Shown here in pieces: positions 43,066-52,847 of a DNA stretch of 64,000 nucleotides; the stretch's first letter is position 1; the number at the start of each line of letters is the position of its first letter. Below the pieces are notes generated by a model that was not told the DNA's origin, did no database searches, and saw nothing but the letters and a program-made list of their open reading frames with translations. Source of the stretch: an uncultured Treponema sp. (GTDB lineage: Bacteria; Spirochaetota; Spirochaetia; Treponematales; Treponemataceae); the NCBI GenBank assembly GCA_947165895.1, contig CAMVCB010000001.1, positions 62,001-126,000 of the forward strand. The letters are read 5' to 3'. A program made the position numbers and the translations under genes.

Positions 43066-45765
43066 ATGGAAAATGTTTTTTACTCATTTGTGATTTATCC
43101 GCTCACACAGATAATTGAATTTGTATTTAGTTTTTGTAATCATATTTTCGAAAATACAGGAATTTCAATCCTGGGAGTAAGTTGTGCAGTTAGTCTCCTT
43201 ACACTTCCTCTTTATATAGTTGCTGAACATTGGCAGCAGGTTGAAAGAAACATTCAAAAAAAGATGAAGCCTGAAGTAGATAAAATCAAGGCTGTCTTCC
43301 ACGGAAACGAACAGTACATGATTCTTTCTACTTACTACCGTCAGAATCACTATCACCCAATTATGTCCCTTCGTTCTGCTTTCGGTCTTTTAATTCAGAT
43401 TCCATTTTTTACTGCAGCATATTCTTGTCTATCACATATGGACGCTTTACAAGGACAGACATTTTTATTTATCCGCAACATGGGTGCACCGGATGCACTT
43501 TTTACAATCGGTAATTTTAATGTAAACATTCTTCCAATTGCCATGACACTTATCAACATGGTAAGCGGAACTTTATATACCCGTGGACTTTCTATCCGCG
43601 ATAAAATCCAGACATACGGACTTGCCCTTGTTTTTGTCGTAATTCTTTATGACAGCCCGGCAGGCCTTGTAATGTACTGGACAATGAATAACATTTTTTC
43701 TCTTATAAAAAATGTTTTCTATAAGCTTAAAAATCCAATTAAAACACTTTATATTATTGCAAGTATCTTAATAACACTTTTTATTTTTTGGCTTTTTACA
43801 AGTCAAACACTTTCTGTAAAACGAGCAGTCCTTGTTTCTGCAGTCTTTTCTATCGTTTATTTTACGCCAATTATTGTAAAAGTTTTAAATTGGCTCGTAA
43901 ATGACAGTTTAACAGAACTTATAAACAAGAATAAAATCAATTTCACAGTTTTTACACTGGCTTGTCTGAATCTTACGATTCTAATAGGTTTAGTTCTTTC
44001 TTCAAAACTTATCGCGGTTAATCCTGTTGAATTCTGTGGAATAAAAGGCTATGAAGATCCTACATTCTTCATAAAAAATACATCAATGCAGGCTGTAGGC
44101 TTTTTCTGTATATGGGCAAGTTTAATTTTTTATCTTTACAATAATAATAAAAAAGTTCAGGTTTTACTTTCCTTCGCCTTTACATGGATTTTCTATTGCA
44201 GCATTATAAATGCTTTTATATTTACAGGAAATTATGGCAATATTTCTACATCATTAATATTTACAACAGTTTCTTCTGTAGATTCTCCATTAAAACTTAT
44301 ATTTTTGAATATTATTGTAGTTATTATTCTAGGTATAGCTATTATACAGCTGATTAAATTCAAGAAAACATTCATCCTTAATTTTATTTCTACAGTTTCA
44401 ATGATTGCATTATTATCTTTTGGTATTTATAACTATTCATTGATAAAAGGTGGATATAAACAATATAAATTACTTTCAACATCAAAAATTTCAGAAATAA
44501 AACCTATTTTTCATTTCTCAAAAACAGGAAAGAATGTTCTTCTTTTATATTTAGACAGAGCTCAAGGGAAATACTTAGAAGAAATTTTTAATGAATCACC
44601 AGAATTATATAAACAGTTTGAAGGTTTTACATTTTATCCTCAAACCCTTTCTACAAACGGTCATACATTAACAGGTTCTCCTCCATGCTTTGGGGGGTAT
44701 GAATATACACCAGAAAAGGTAAATGCACGATCAGATGTTAAGTTAATTACTAAAACAAATGAAGCATTAACTGTATTACCACGTATTTTTACAGAACAAG
44801 GAAACAACTTCTCAGCAACAGTAACAGACATGCCATGGGCAAATCATGAATGGATACCAGATATGTCAATTTATGATAAATACCCATTGATAACAGGTTT
44901 GCAGACAGATTCTGTATATAATGATTATTGGTTTAATTCACATAAAGAATTTGAAAATCTTGAAAATAAAGAAAAAATATTAAAAAGAAATCTTCTTTGG
45001 TATGATTTCTTTATGTCAGCACCACTTGCCTTACGTCCAGCATTTTATAATCAGGGAAATTACTGGTCAACAGCAGAAAAAAATGATGATTTTATTGATT
45101 TTCTTGATGGTTATAGTGTTCTTGAATATCTGCAAAATCTAACAGATACAAATTGTTCAACAGAAAATTCATTTATATGTTTTGTTAATAACACAACTCA
45201 TGATGATTATCCACTTCAGGCACCAGAATACAAGCCTGTATTAAATGTTACAGACAAAGGAAAATCAAAATTTTCAGAAACTTCAGATTATGCAATTAAT
45301 GCCGGCTCTCTTAAACGTGTTGGCGAATGGTTTGAATATTTAAAAATGAATAACATTTATGACAACACAAGAATTGTAATTGTCGCAGATCATGGCGCTG
45401 AAGGTGAAGATTTTAATTTTATTTATGATGAAAAATTTGAAAAAATAACACCCGGAAAATATCATCCACTTCTTATGTTTAAGGATTTTAATTCAAGAAA
45501 TAGTCTAAAAATCGATAATTCATTTATGACAAACGCAGATACTCCAGTTCTCTTACTTAATGGGCTTATTGATAACCCGATAAATCCTTATACAAATAAT
45601 ATTATGGCATCTGATAAAGAAAATGGAGTATGCGTTTCTTTGAGTGATGTATTTACACCACTTCAGAACAAAAATAAATATATCTATTCTATAAAACCAG
45701 ATGAATGGTACCGCGTTAAAGGTAATATTTTTGATTCCACAAACTGGACTCAGGAGGCTCAATAA
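43066..45765 (+). CDS. YidC-like domain fused to a sulfatase/LTA-synthase-like domain, copy 1
   Basis: Two-part membrane protein of 899 aa. Residues 1-220 resemble the YidC/Oxa1 insertase core (LLTLPLYIVAEHWQQVER, FGLLIQIPFFTAAYS, DSPAGLVMYWTMNN), but the groove arginine of insertases is a serine here (S43). Several helices follow (about 225-460), then a periplasmic alkaline-phosphatase-superfamily domain. Its likely metal site is D497 (YLDRAQ), nucleophile T534 (NGHTLTG), D775-H776 (VADHG) and H800. This domain type transfers phosphoglycerol or phosphoethanolamine, or cleaves sulfate. The TagB/TagF-like gene follows, with its ribosome binding site in the last codons. The fusion is not one I know as described. 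Confidence 0.82.
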   Translation: MENVFYSFVIYPLTQIIEFVFSFCNHIFENTGISILGVSCAVSLLTLPLYIVAEHWQQVERNIQKKMKPEVDKIKAVFHGNEQYMILSTYYRQNHYHPIMSLRSAFGLLIQIPFFTAAYSCLSHMDALQGQTFLFIRNMGAPDALFTIGNFNVNILPIAMTLINMVSGTLYTRGLSIRDKIQTYGLALVFVVILYDSPAGLVMYWTMNNIFSLIKNVFYKLKNPIKTLYIIASILITLFIFWLFTSQTLSVKRAVLVSAVFSIVYFTPIIVKVLNWLVNDSLTELINKNKINFTVFTLACLNLTILIGLVLSSKLIAVNPVEFCGIKGYEDPTFFIKNTSMQAVGFFCIWASLIFYLYNNNKKVQVLLSFAFTWIFYCSIINAFIFTGNYGNISTSLIFTTVSSVDSPLKLIFLNIIVVIILGIAIIQLIKFKKTFILNFISTVSMIALLSFGIYNYSLIKGGYKQYKLLSTSKISEIKPIFHFSKTGKNVLLLYLDRAQGKYLEEIFNESPELYKQFEGFTFYPQTLSTNGHTLTGSPPCFGGYEYTPEKVNARSDVKLITKTNEALTVLPRIFTEQGNNFSATVTDMPWANHEWIPDMSIYDKYPLITGLQTDSVYNDYWFNSHKEFENLENKEKILKRNLLWYDFFMSAPLALRPAFYNQGNYWSTAEKNDDFIDFLDGYSVLEYLQNLTDTNCSTENSFICFVNNTTHDDYPLQAPEYKPVLNVTDKGKSKFSETSDYAINAGSLKRVGEWFEYLKMNNIYDNTRIVIVADHGAEGEDFNFIYDEKFEKITPGKYHPLLMFKDFNSRNSLKIDNSFMTNADTPVLLLNGLIDNPINPYTNNIMASDKENGVCVSLSDVFTPLQNKNKYIYSIKPDEWYRVKGNIFDSTNWTQEAQ

Positions 45766-47030
45766 TGAATTCACAATTTTTCCTGCTTTATATTGACCCC
45801 GGTACCGGAAGTATGCTCTTTTCTGTATTTATTGGAGCAGCCGCAACTTTATTTTTCCTTGCAAGAGCTGCTTTTCTAAAAATCCAGCTTCTTTTTGCAG
45901 GAAAAAAAGCCCGCGAAGCATTAAAGGCAGGCCGCAAAAAGTATGTAATCTACAATGAAGGAAAGCAGTACTGGAACGTTTTTAAGCCTGTTCTTGATGA
46001 ATTTGAAAAACGCCAGATTGAAGCAACTTATTTTACTTCTTATGAAGATGATCCTGTTTTTTCATCTAATTATAAGTTCATAAAAAGCGAATATATCGGA
46101 CAGGGAAACAAGGCTTTTGCCCGCTTAAATCTTCTTGCCGCAGACATTGTACTTATGTCTACTCCGGGCCTTGATGTTTACCAGATGAAGCGCAGTAAAA
46201 ACGTAAAGCATTATGCCCATATCCGCCATGGTTCAGGAGACGCAACTATGTATCGTCTTTTTGGAATTGATTATTTTGATTCTATTCTTCTTACCGGTGA
46301 CTATCAGAAGGACGATATCAGATTTTTGGAAAAGGCACGCGGGACAAAAGAAAAGGAACTTGTAACTGTAGGCTGTACTTATCTTGATGAACTTAAGAAA
46401 AAAATGGATGCAATTCCAAAAGAAGAAAATCATACTTTTACAGTTCTTCTTTCTCCTTCATGGGGACCAAGCGCAATCCTTTCAAAATATGGAGAAAAGC
46501 TATTAACTCCTCTTGTAGAAACAGGATGGAATATCATTGTGCGTCCTCACCCTCAGTCTAAAAAGTCAGAAGCAGAAATGCTTGAAAAACTGACAGAGCA
46601 GTATAAAGATGCAAAAAATCTTATCTGGGATTACGAACGCGACAATATTTTCTCTATGAAAAAAGCAGATATAATGATTTCAGATTTTTCTTCAATTATT
46701 TACGATTATACCTTCCTTTGCGACAAGCCTGTTATGTATGTAAATGCAGAGCTGGATCTTCGCATGTACGATGCAAGCGAAGTTTACAATCCAGACGGAA
46801 GCGAAAAAAGAATCTGGCAGTTTACAACTCTTGAAAAAATCGGAATTGAACTGAAATCAGAGCAGTTTGATAATATTAAAGATGTAATCCAGAAAACAAG
46901 CGACTCTCCAGAACTTGCACAGGCTCGCGCAAAAGCAAAAGCAGAGGCCTGGATGCACATTGGAGATGCCGGTAAAAATACAGTAGACTTTATGATTAAA
47001 AAAGAAGGAGAGTTAGAATGCAGGCTTTAA
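45765..47030 (+). CDS. TagB/TagF-like (CDP-glycerol glycerophosphotransferase family) protein, copy 1
   Basis: Protein of 421 aa with an N-terminal membrane helix (LYIDPGTGSMLFSVFIGAAA, residues 8-30) and a GT-B-like domain of the Glyphos_transf (TagB/TagF) type: IYNEGKQYWNVFKPVLDEF, IVRPHPQSKKSE, and ISDFSSIIYDYTFLCDKPV. Family members add glycerol-phosphate or ribitol-phosphate units from CDP donors. The start overlaps the stop of the fusion gene (TAATG), and its Shine-Dalgarno AGGAGG lies in the fusion's last codons. A second copy follows the second fusion gene. What it transfers here is unknown. Confidence 0.82.
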   Translation: MNSQFFLLYIDPGTGSMLFSVFIGAAATLFFLARAAFLKIQLLFAGKKAREALKAGRKKYVIYNEGKQYWNVFKPVLDEFEKRQIEATYFTSYEDDPVFSSNYKFIKSEYIGQGNKAFARLNLLAADIVLMSTPGLDVYQMKRSKNVKHYAHIRHGSGDATMYRLFGIDYFDSILLTGDYQKDDIRFLEKARGTKEKELVTVGCTYLDELKKKMDAIPKEENHTFTVLLSPSWGPSAILSKYGEKLLTPLVETGWNIIVRPHPQSKKSEAEMLEKLTEQYKDAKNLIWDYERDNIFSMKKADIMISDFSSIIYDYTFLCDKPVMYVNAELDLRMYDASEVYNPDGSEKRIWQFTTLEKIGIELKSEQFDNIKDVIQKTSDSPELAQARAKAKAEAWMHIGDAGKNTVDFMIKKEGELECRL

Positions 47031-47764
47031 TTTTAGCGGCAGGAACAGGAAGCCGTCTTAAACAATATACAGAAAAAGTTCCAAAATGTATGGTTCCGGT
47101 AAACGGAGTTCCTATGATTGAACGGGCAATTGATTCTCTTGTAGAAGCAGGAATAAAAAAGCTTTATATAGGACTTGGTTATAAATCAGAGGTTTTAAAA
47201 GACTTTATTGCAAAGACTTTTGATGATAAACGCCTTAACGGCATGAAAATTGATTTTGTAGAAAATCCTGTTTATGACAAAACAAATAATATTTATTCCC
47301 TTTGGCTTGCAAAGGATGTATTTTCACAGGATGATACCCTGCTTTTGGAAAGCGATTTAGTTTTTTCAAAAGAGCTCATTAAAAATCTTGTAAAATCAAA
47401 GGAAAAGAACCTTGCAGTTGTAAGCCACTATGAAGACTGGATGGACGGAACCTGCACAATTCTTGATAAGGGTGACAATATTCTTGATTTTATTGGAAAG
47501 AATGCCCAGAATCCTGTAGAAGTAGACAGCTATTACAAGACTGTAAACATTTATAAATTTTCCAGAGACTTCATTCAGTCATACTACCTTCCATTCTTAC
47601 AGACATTTATGGAAGTTTTTGGAAAAAACAATTATTATGAAACCTGTCTGAAGTTCCTTGCACAGACTGATCCAACATTATTAAAAGCTTTTAAAGTTTC
47701 CGGAGACATCTGGTATGAAATTGATAATCCTGATGATTTAAAAGCAGCACAAGAAAGATTTTAG
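47018..47764 (+). CDS. Nucleotidyltransferase, LicC/PntC-like
   Basis: NTP-transferase of 248 aa that activates a phosphorylated small molecule with CTP (or a sugar phosphate with another NTP). It has ALILAAGTGSRLKQYTEKVP and KCMVPVNGVPMIERAI at the start, NPVYDKTNNIYSLWLAKD, and LLESDLVFSKELI, which recurs nearly unchanged in the PntC domain at 56637. It starts 13 bases inside the TagF-like copy 1 gene and lies between the two fusion blocks, so its product is a likely donor for them. Substrate candidates are phosphocholine, AEP, glycerol phosphate or a sugar phosphate. Confidence 0.8.
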   Translation: MQALILAAGTGSRLKQYTEKVPKCMVPVNGVPMIERAIDSLVEAGIKKLYIGLGYKSEVLKDFIAKTFDDKRLNGMKIDFVENPVYDKTNNIYSLWLAKDVFSQDDTLLLESDLVFSKELIKNLVKSKEKNLAVVSHYEDWMDGTCTILDKGDNILDFIGKNAQNPVEVDSYYKTVNIYKFSRDFIQSYYLPFLQTFMEVFGKNNYYETCLKFLAQTDPTLLKAFKVSGDIWYEIDNPDDLKAAQERF

Positions 47765-47783
47765 ACGAAATAAGAAGGTTTAA

Positions 47784-50483
47784 ATGTCATTAGCTACAAT
47801 ACTATATACAATTATTTTATACCCATTAGTTCAAATTATTGAAATTTCTTTTAAACTGTTTCAAAAATTATTCAGCAATACAGGTATTTCGGTAATTGGA
47901 GTTAGTCTTACAGTTACACTGCTTTGTTTACCTCTTTATATTGTTGCAGAACACTGGCAGCAGGTTGAACGAGATACGCAAAAAAAATTAAAACCTGGAA
48001 TAGATAGAATTAAAAGCACATTCAAGGGTGATGAGCAATATATGATTCTTTCAACTTTCTATAAACAGAATCATTACCATCCTATGATGGCATTACGTTC
48101 AAGTTTTGGCCTTTTAATTCAGGTTCCTTTTTTTATGGCGGCCTACTCTTGCCTGTCATCAATGGAAGCTCTGCAAGGAAGATCTTTTCTTTTTATTAGA
48201 GATATGGGTGTACAAGATGCAATTTTTTCAATTGGATCTTTTCCTGTAAACATTCTTCCAATTGCAATGACAGTAATCAATATCATTGCAGGTGCAATTT
48301 ATACAAAAGGTTTTGCAATAAGAGAAAAACTTCAAATTTATGGAATGGCAGTTCTCTTTTTAGTTATATTGTATTCAAGTCCGGCAGGTCTTGTTCTTTA
48401 CTGGACTATGAATAATGTATTCAGCCTTATTAAAAATATTTTTTATAAATTTAAACATCCTGTAAAAGTTTTATATATAATAATGTGTATATCTATTGCT
48501 TTTGTAGATATATACATATTATTTATTTATAATGGAGCAGCTGGATTTTTAAATAGAACACTCGCAGCTGCTGGACTTTCAATTTTATTTTTTATCCCGA
48601 TATATATTAAATTCTTTATATGGTTGCTTGATAAGCCTTTATTACAACTTAAAGACAACAAAGCTCACAGGCATACGGTTTTTCTTTTATCAGTATTATC
48701 GATAACAATTCTTATGGGATTAGTTATTCCATCTTCAATTATTTCATCATCAGTTCAGGAATTTTCAAACATAGGAAAATATGCTTCTCCAAATCAACTT
48801 TTAGCAAATTCTTTCTGGCAAGCAGCAGGAATTTTTATTTTCTGGGCTTCTTGTGTTTACTTTTTATTTGGAAAAAAGCTTCAAACAATCATTTCATTAA
48901 TTATTTCAACGGTTTGTTTCTGTTCTATAGTCAATACTTTTATTTTTGCTGGAAACTACGGAACAATGGATATTTCATTAAAATTTATTGATGGTTTTTC
49001 AAATCCACCGATGAATTTTACAATTATAAATGTTTTAAGTAATGTAATAGTATTTTTATTAATAATTATTTTAATAAAATTTAACCGTATAAAACTTCTA
49101 AATTCATTTATTTCAATCTCCATTTTTTCATTCGTTGTTTTAACTATTATAAATACAACTACTACTAAAAAAGAATATAAAATATATTCAGAATCAATTT
49201 CAAAAAATACATTTGAAGATAAAATTTCATACAAATATACGCTATCAAAAACAGATAAAAATGTAATTGTAATGATGCTAGATCGAGCAGAAAGTTCTTT
49301 TTTATTGGATATGTTTGAAAGAGATAAAACTCTTTACAATAGTTTTGATGGTTTTACATTTTACAAGAATACAGTTTCATATAATGGTCATACATTAATA
49401 GGTGCTCCTCCTCTATTTGGAGGTTACGATTACACACCACAGGAAATAAATCGTAAATCAAATGAGAAATTAAAGGAAAAACATAATCAGTCTCTTATGG
49501 TTATGCCGAAGTTATTTTCTGAAGAAGCTGGTTTCCAGACAACTGTCAATGATTTATCTTGGGCGAACTATAATTATTTTTCTGATTTATCTTTTGTAAA
49601 TGAAGAATACCCTGATATAACAGCATTGAAACTGCAAGGGCGATATACAGGTGATTTTAAAAAAGAGTTTGCTGATAAATTCAAAAATACCATGTCACTG
49701 GAAAAATCACTCGAACGAAATCTTCTTTTTGTAAGTATATTCAGAACATCTCCAGTAGCATTACGACCTGTTGTATACTATAAAGGTTCTTGGTGGATGG
49801 CTACAAAAGCTGCAGATTTAGACAACTTTATTAACTCATATTCTGCTCTATATTATTTAAATGATATTACAGCATATGAGAATGACAATACAAGTCATTT
49901 TATTCTCATGACAAATGATACAACACATTCAAGTGAAGATACCTCATTCTTAAATCTCACAAACGGAAAAGCCTTGGATATGAGCTATAATTATCAAAAT
50001 ATAATGGCAAGCTTCCTTGCAATAGCAAAATGGTTTGATAATATAAAAGAGCAAGGGTGCTGGGATAACACAAGAATCATAATAGTTGCTGATCATGGAA
50101 TTGGGTCTGGAGAGTTTAAATCAGAAGGATTTGTAACTGATAATTTGAATGGATATAATAAAGACCACCTGCACCCTCTTTTGATGATGAAAGATTTCAG
50201 TTCAAAAGGCCGCCTGAAAATTGATAATTCATTTATGACAACAGCAGATGTTCCCGCAATGGCTCTTGCAGCAATATTTGAAAATCCAGTAAACCCATTT
50301 ACATCTAACCCTATAAATATGGAAGGAAAGAAAAACGGAGTTTATGTAACGATAGCAGACCTTTCAATGCCGGATGCAAGCCGTTCAGATAAAATCTTTA
50401 CGGTTCCAGAAAAATCATGGTATCACATAAAAGAAGATATCTTCATCGATTCAAACTGGACTCAGGAGGCTCCTCGTGACTAA
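47784..50483 (+). CDS. YidC-like domain fused to a sulfatase/LTA-synthase-like domain, copy 2
   Basis: Second copy of the fusion, also 899 aa. The N-terminal 225 residues are close to copy 1 (LLCLPLYIVAEHWQQVER, FGLLIQVPFFMAAYS, SSPAGLVLYWTMNN), while the middle helices differ more and the periplasmic domain is moderately alike. The insertase arginine position is threonine (T45). The putative nucleophile region is NGHTLIGAPP, with the metal motifs MLDRAE, VADHGIGSGE and HPLLMM retained. The divergence argues against a recent duplication; each copy may act on a different donor or acceptor. It starts 19 bp after the nucleotidyltransferase and overlaps the next gene by eight bases. Confidence 0.82.
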   Translation: MSLATILYTIILYPLVQIIEISFKLFQKLFSNTGISVIGVSLTVTLLCLPLYIVAEHWQQVERDTQKKLKPGIDRIKSTFKGDEQYMILSTFYKQNHYHPMMALRSSFGLLIQVPFFMAAYSCLSSMEALQGRSFLFIRDMGVQDAIFSIGSFPVNILPIAMTVINIIAGAIYTKGFAIREKLQIYGMAVLFLVILYSSPAGLVLYWTMNNVFSLIKNIFYKFKHPVKVLYIIMCISIAFVDIYILFIYNGAAGFLNRTLAAAGLSILFFIPIYIKFFIWLLDKPLLQLKDNKAHRHTVFLLSVLSITILMGLVIPSSIISSSVQEFSNIGKYASPNQLLANSFWQAAGIFIFWASCVYFLFGKKLQTIISLIISTVCFCSIVNTFIFAGNYGTMDISLKFIDGFSNPPMNFTIINVLSNVIVFLLIIILIKFNRIKLLNSFISISIFSFVVLTIINTTTTKKEYKIYSESISKNTFEDKISYKYTLSKTDKNVIVMMLDRAESSFLLDMFERDKTLYNSFDGFTFYKNTVSYNGHTLIGAPPLFGGYDYTPQEINRKSNEKLKEKHNQSLMVMPKLFSEEAGFQTTVNDLSWANYNYFSDLSFVNEEYPDITALKLQGRYTGDFKKEFADKFKNTMSLEKSLERNLLFVSIFRTSPVALRPVVYYKGSWWMATKAADLDNFINSYSALYYLNDITAYENDNTSHFILMTNDTTHSSEDTSFLNLTNGKALDMSYNYQNIMASFLAIAKWFDNIKEQGCWDNTRIIIVADHGIGSGEFKSEGFVTDNLNGYNKDHLHPLLMMKDFSSKGRLKIDNSFMTTADVPAMALAAIFENPVNPFTSNPINMEGKKNGVYVTIADLSMPDASRSDKIFTVPEKSWYHIKEDIFIDSNWTQEAPRD

Positions 50484-51726
50484 TTCTTATCTTCTTTATA
50501 TTGACCCGGGTACGGGTTCTATGCTTTTTAGTATTGTTGTTGGTGCAGCCGCTACACTTTTCTTTTTGGGTAAGGCAGCTCTTCTTAAAGTAAAGCTGCT
50601 GTTTTCGGCTAAGAAAAACGGGGTTTCTGTTGCACAGGATACTAACTTCAAAAAATATGTAATTTATAACGAAGGCATGCAGTACTGGAATACTTTTAAA
50701 CCGGTTTGCGATGAATTTGAAAAACGAGGAATTGAGCTTACATACTTTACTTCAGCCCAGAAAGATCCTTGTTTTGAAATGGGCTACAAGTTTGTAAAAC
50801 CTGAGTTTATTGGCGAAGGAAACATGGCTTTTGTCCGCCTCAATATGCTGAGTGCGGGCTTTGTTCTTATGACAACTCCAGGTCTTCAGGTTTACCAGCT
50901 TAAACGCAGTAAGAACGTTAAGCACTATTCTCACGTTCTTCATATGCCTAACGACGCTACAACTTACCGCCTATTTGGTCTTGATTATTTTGATTCGGTT
51001 CTTCTTACAGGGGACTATCAGAAGACTGATATCCGCTTTCTTGAAGAGCAGCGCGGCATTAATAAAAAAGACCTTGTTACAGTCGGCTGTCCTTATCTTG
51101 ATGTTTACAAGGAAAACATTGCAAAAGTTCCGGAAGAGGAAAATCATCCATTTACAGTTCTTGTTTCTCCTTCCTGGGGAGATGTCGGCATTCTTAAAAA
51201 GTATGGCGAAAAACTTCTTGATCCTCTTTCTAAAACAGGCTGGAGAATTATTGTACGCCCTCATCCTCAGTCAAAAAAATCAGAAGCTGATATGCTGGCC
51301 CGTCTTGAAGAACGATATAAGGACAATAAAAATATTGAATGGGATTACGAACGCCAGAATATTTTCAGTCTGAAAAAGGCAGATATTATGATTTCTGACT
51401 TCTCTGGAATCATTTTTGACTACACCTTCCTTTGCGATAAGCCTGTTATGTACGTAAATGCCGGAATGGATTTAAAGCCATACGATGCTTACGATTTGGG
51501 TGATAAAAAACTCTGGCAGTATGAAAGTCTTGAAAAGTTTGGTAAGCAGCTTGATGAAAAAGACTTTGAAAACATCAAGGAAGTTATCCAGAGCATGAGT
51601 GACAGTAAAGAACTTGCTGAGGCTCGTGCAAAAGCTAAAGCCCAGGCCTGGATGCATATTGGTCAGGCCGGCAAAAATATTGCAGACTATATGATTAAAA
51701 CTATGGAATCTTTGGAGCAGAAATAA
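50476..51726 (+). CDS. TagB/TagF-like (CDP-glycerol glycerophosphotransferase family) protein, copy 2, GTG start
   Basis: Paralogue of 45765-47030, 416 aa: the same N-terminal helix (LYIDPGTGSMLFSIVVGAAA), YNEGMQYWNTFKPVCDEFEK, RPHPQSKKSEADML and ISDFSGIIFDYTFLCDKPVM. The start codon is GTG at 50476, inside the end of the second fusion gene, where ACT CAG GAG GCT provides AGGAGG. The next gene starts at its stop (TAATG). It is the other half of the repeated fusion-TagF block. Confidence 0.82.
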   Translation: MTNSYLLYIDPGTGSMLFSIVVGAAATLFFLGKAALLKVKLLFSAKKNGVSVAQDTNFKKYVIYNEGMQYWNTFKPVCDEFEKRGIELTYFTSAQKDPCFEMGYKFVKPEFIGEGNMAFVRLNMLSAGFVLMTTPGLQVYQLKRSKNVKHYSHVLHMPNDATTYRLFGLDYFDSVLLTGDYQKTDIRFLEEQRGINKKDLVTVGCPYLDVYKENIAKVPEEENHPFTVLVSPSWGDVGILKKYGEKLLDPLSKTGWRIIVRPHPQSKKSEADMLARLEERYKDNKNIEWDYERQNIFSLKKADIMISDFSGIIFDYTFLCDKPVMYVNAGMDLKPYDAYDLGDKKLWQYESLEKFGKQLDEKDFENIKEVIQSMSDSKELAEARAKAKAQAWMHIGQAGKNIADYMIKTMESLEQK

Positions 51727-52844
51727 TGGCAGAAAAAAAGGTAGCGATTGTTCACGACTGGCTTACAACTTACGGAGGAGCAGAAACTATTGTTGAACTC
51801 TTTTTAAGGCTGTATCCCAATGCAGATATTTACACTCTTGTATTGGACAAAAAAATCCTTAAAAATCATTTTCAGGGTGTAAAAATCTATACTTCAAAAC
51901 TGAACAAACTACCTTTTGCTCCAAAAATTTATAAAAAGCTTTTGAAATTTATGCCAAATGCTTTTGAATCTTTTGATTTTTCGGGCTATGACCTTGTTTT
52001 ATGTTCATCTTCAAGCTGTGCAAAAGGTGTAATTGTGCCTCCTTACATTCCTCACATTGCCTACATCCACTCACCTATGCGCTATGCCTGGGACTTGTAT
52101 TTTGACTATAAAAAATCAAGCGGAAAACTGGCTCAGTTTTTTATGGAAAAATGGATGACAAACATCCGTCTTTGGGATTACGTTTCTTCTCAGCGTGTTG
52201 ACAGCCTTGTTGCAAACTCAAAATATATTTCACGCCGCATTAAAAAATTCTGGAACCGTGATTCAAGTGTAATCTATCCGCCGGTAAACACACAGCGTTT
52301 TTTCCCGGATTTTTCAAAGCCCCGGGAAGATTTTTACGTTGCTTTCAGCCGCCTTGTAAGCTACAAACGCATTGATTTAGCAGTAAAAGCCTGCATTAAA
52401 ACAGGAAAAAAACTTGTTGTAATTGGTGCGGGACCTGAGGATAAAAATCTTAAGGAACTTGCAAAAGGACATTCCAACATCACTTTCCTGGGACGGGCCC
52501 CTGATGAAGTTGTCCGTGATAATTTTCAGCGCTGTAAGGCTTTTCTTTTCTGTGCAGAAGAAGATTTTGGAATTGCACCTCTTGAAGCCATGAGCTGCGG
52601 AGCCCCTGTTATTGCCTTTGGTCGCGGAGGGGCCTGCGAAACTGTTGTAGAAGGAAAAACAGGAACCTTCTTTGATAAGCAGGAAACTGATTCTCTTGTA
52701 GAAGCTATAAATCGCTTTGAAAATATGACATTAGACAGTCCGGAAGCAATTTCTAAGCACGGTCAGTCTTTTTCAGAAGAAAAATTCCTTTCTCAGCTTG
52801 AAGCTGTCATTAAAGAAACGGAAGAAAAAATCAGGGTAAAATAA
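51726..52844 (+). CDS. Glycosyltransferase family 4, WbaZ-like mannosyltransferase
   Basis: GT-B enzyme of 372 aa. It starts VAIVHDWLTTYGGAETIVE, then IAYIHSPMRYAWDLYFDY (a motif I associate with WbaZ-type mannosyltransferases), VAFSRLVSYKRIDLAVKAC, and the donor motif FCAEEDFGIAPLEAMSCGAP. The stop of the preceding gene overlaps its start (TAATG). It is part of the long glycan gene run. Mannose as the sugar is a moderate guess from family resemblance. Confidence 0.85.
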   Translation: MAEKKVAIVHDWLTTYGGAETIVELFLRLYPNADIYTLVLDKKILKNHFQGVKIYTSKLNKLPFAPKIYKKLLKFMPNAFESFDFSGYDLVLCSSSSCAKGVIVPPYIPHIAYIHSPMRYAWDLYFDYKKSSGKLAQFFMEKWMTNIRLWDYVSSQRVDSLVANSKYISRRIKKFWNRDSSVIYPPVNTQRFFPDFSKPREDFYVAFSRLVSYKRIDLAVKACIKTGKKLVVIGAGPEDKNLKELAKGHSNITFLGRAPDEVVRDNFQRCKAFLFCAEEDFGIAPLEAMSCGAPVIAFGRGGACETVVEGKTGTFFDKQETDSLVEAINRFENMTLDSPEAISKHGQSFSEEKFLSQLEAVIKETEEKIRVK

Positions 52845-52847
52845 GTC

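Noticed and set aside
47018..47764. Firm naming of this enzyme as LicC (phosphocholine cytidylyltransferase).
   Set aside because: No licD, licA or choline gene was seen nearby, and its motifs are equally close to the PntC domain.
43066..50483. One of the YidC-like proteins as the cell's housekeeping YidC.
   Set aside because: The groove arginine is missing, a large extra periplasmic enzyme domain is attached, and the genes lie in a glycan run rather than beside rpmH, rnpA or jag.
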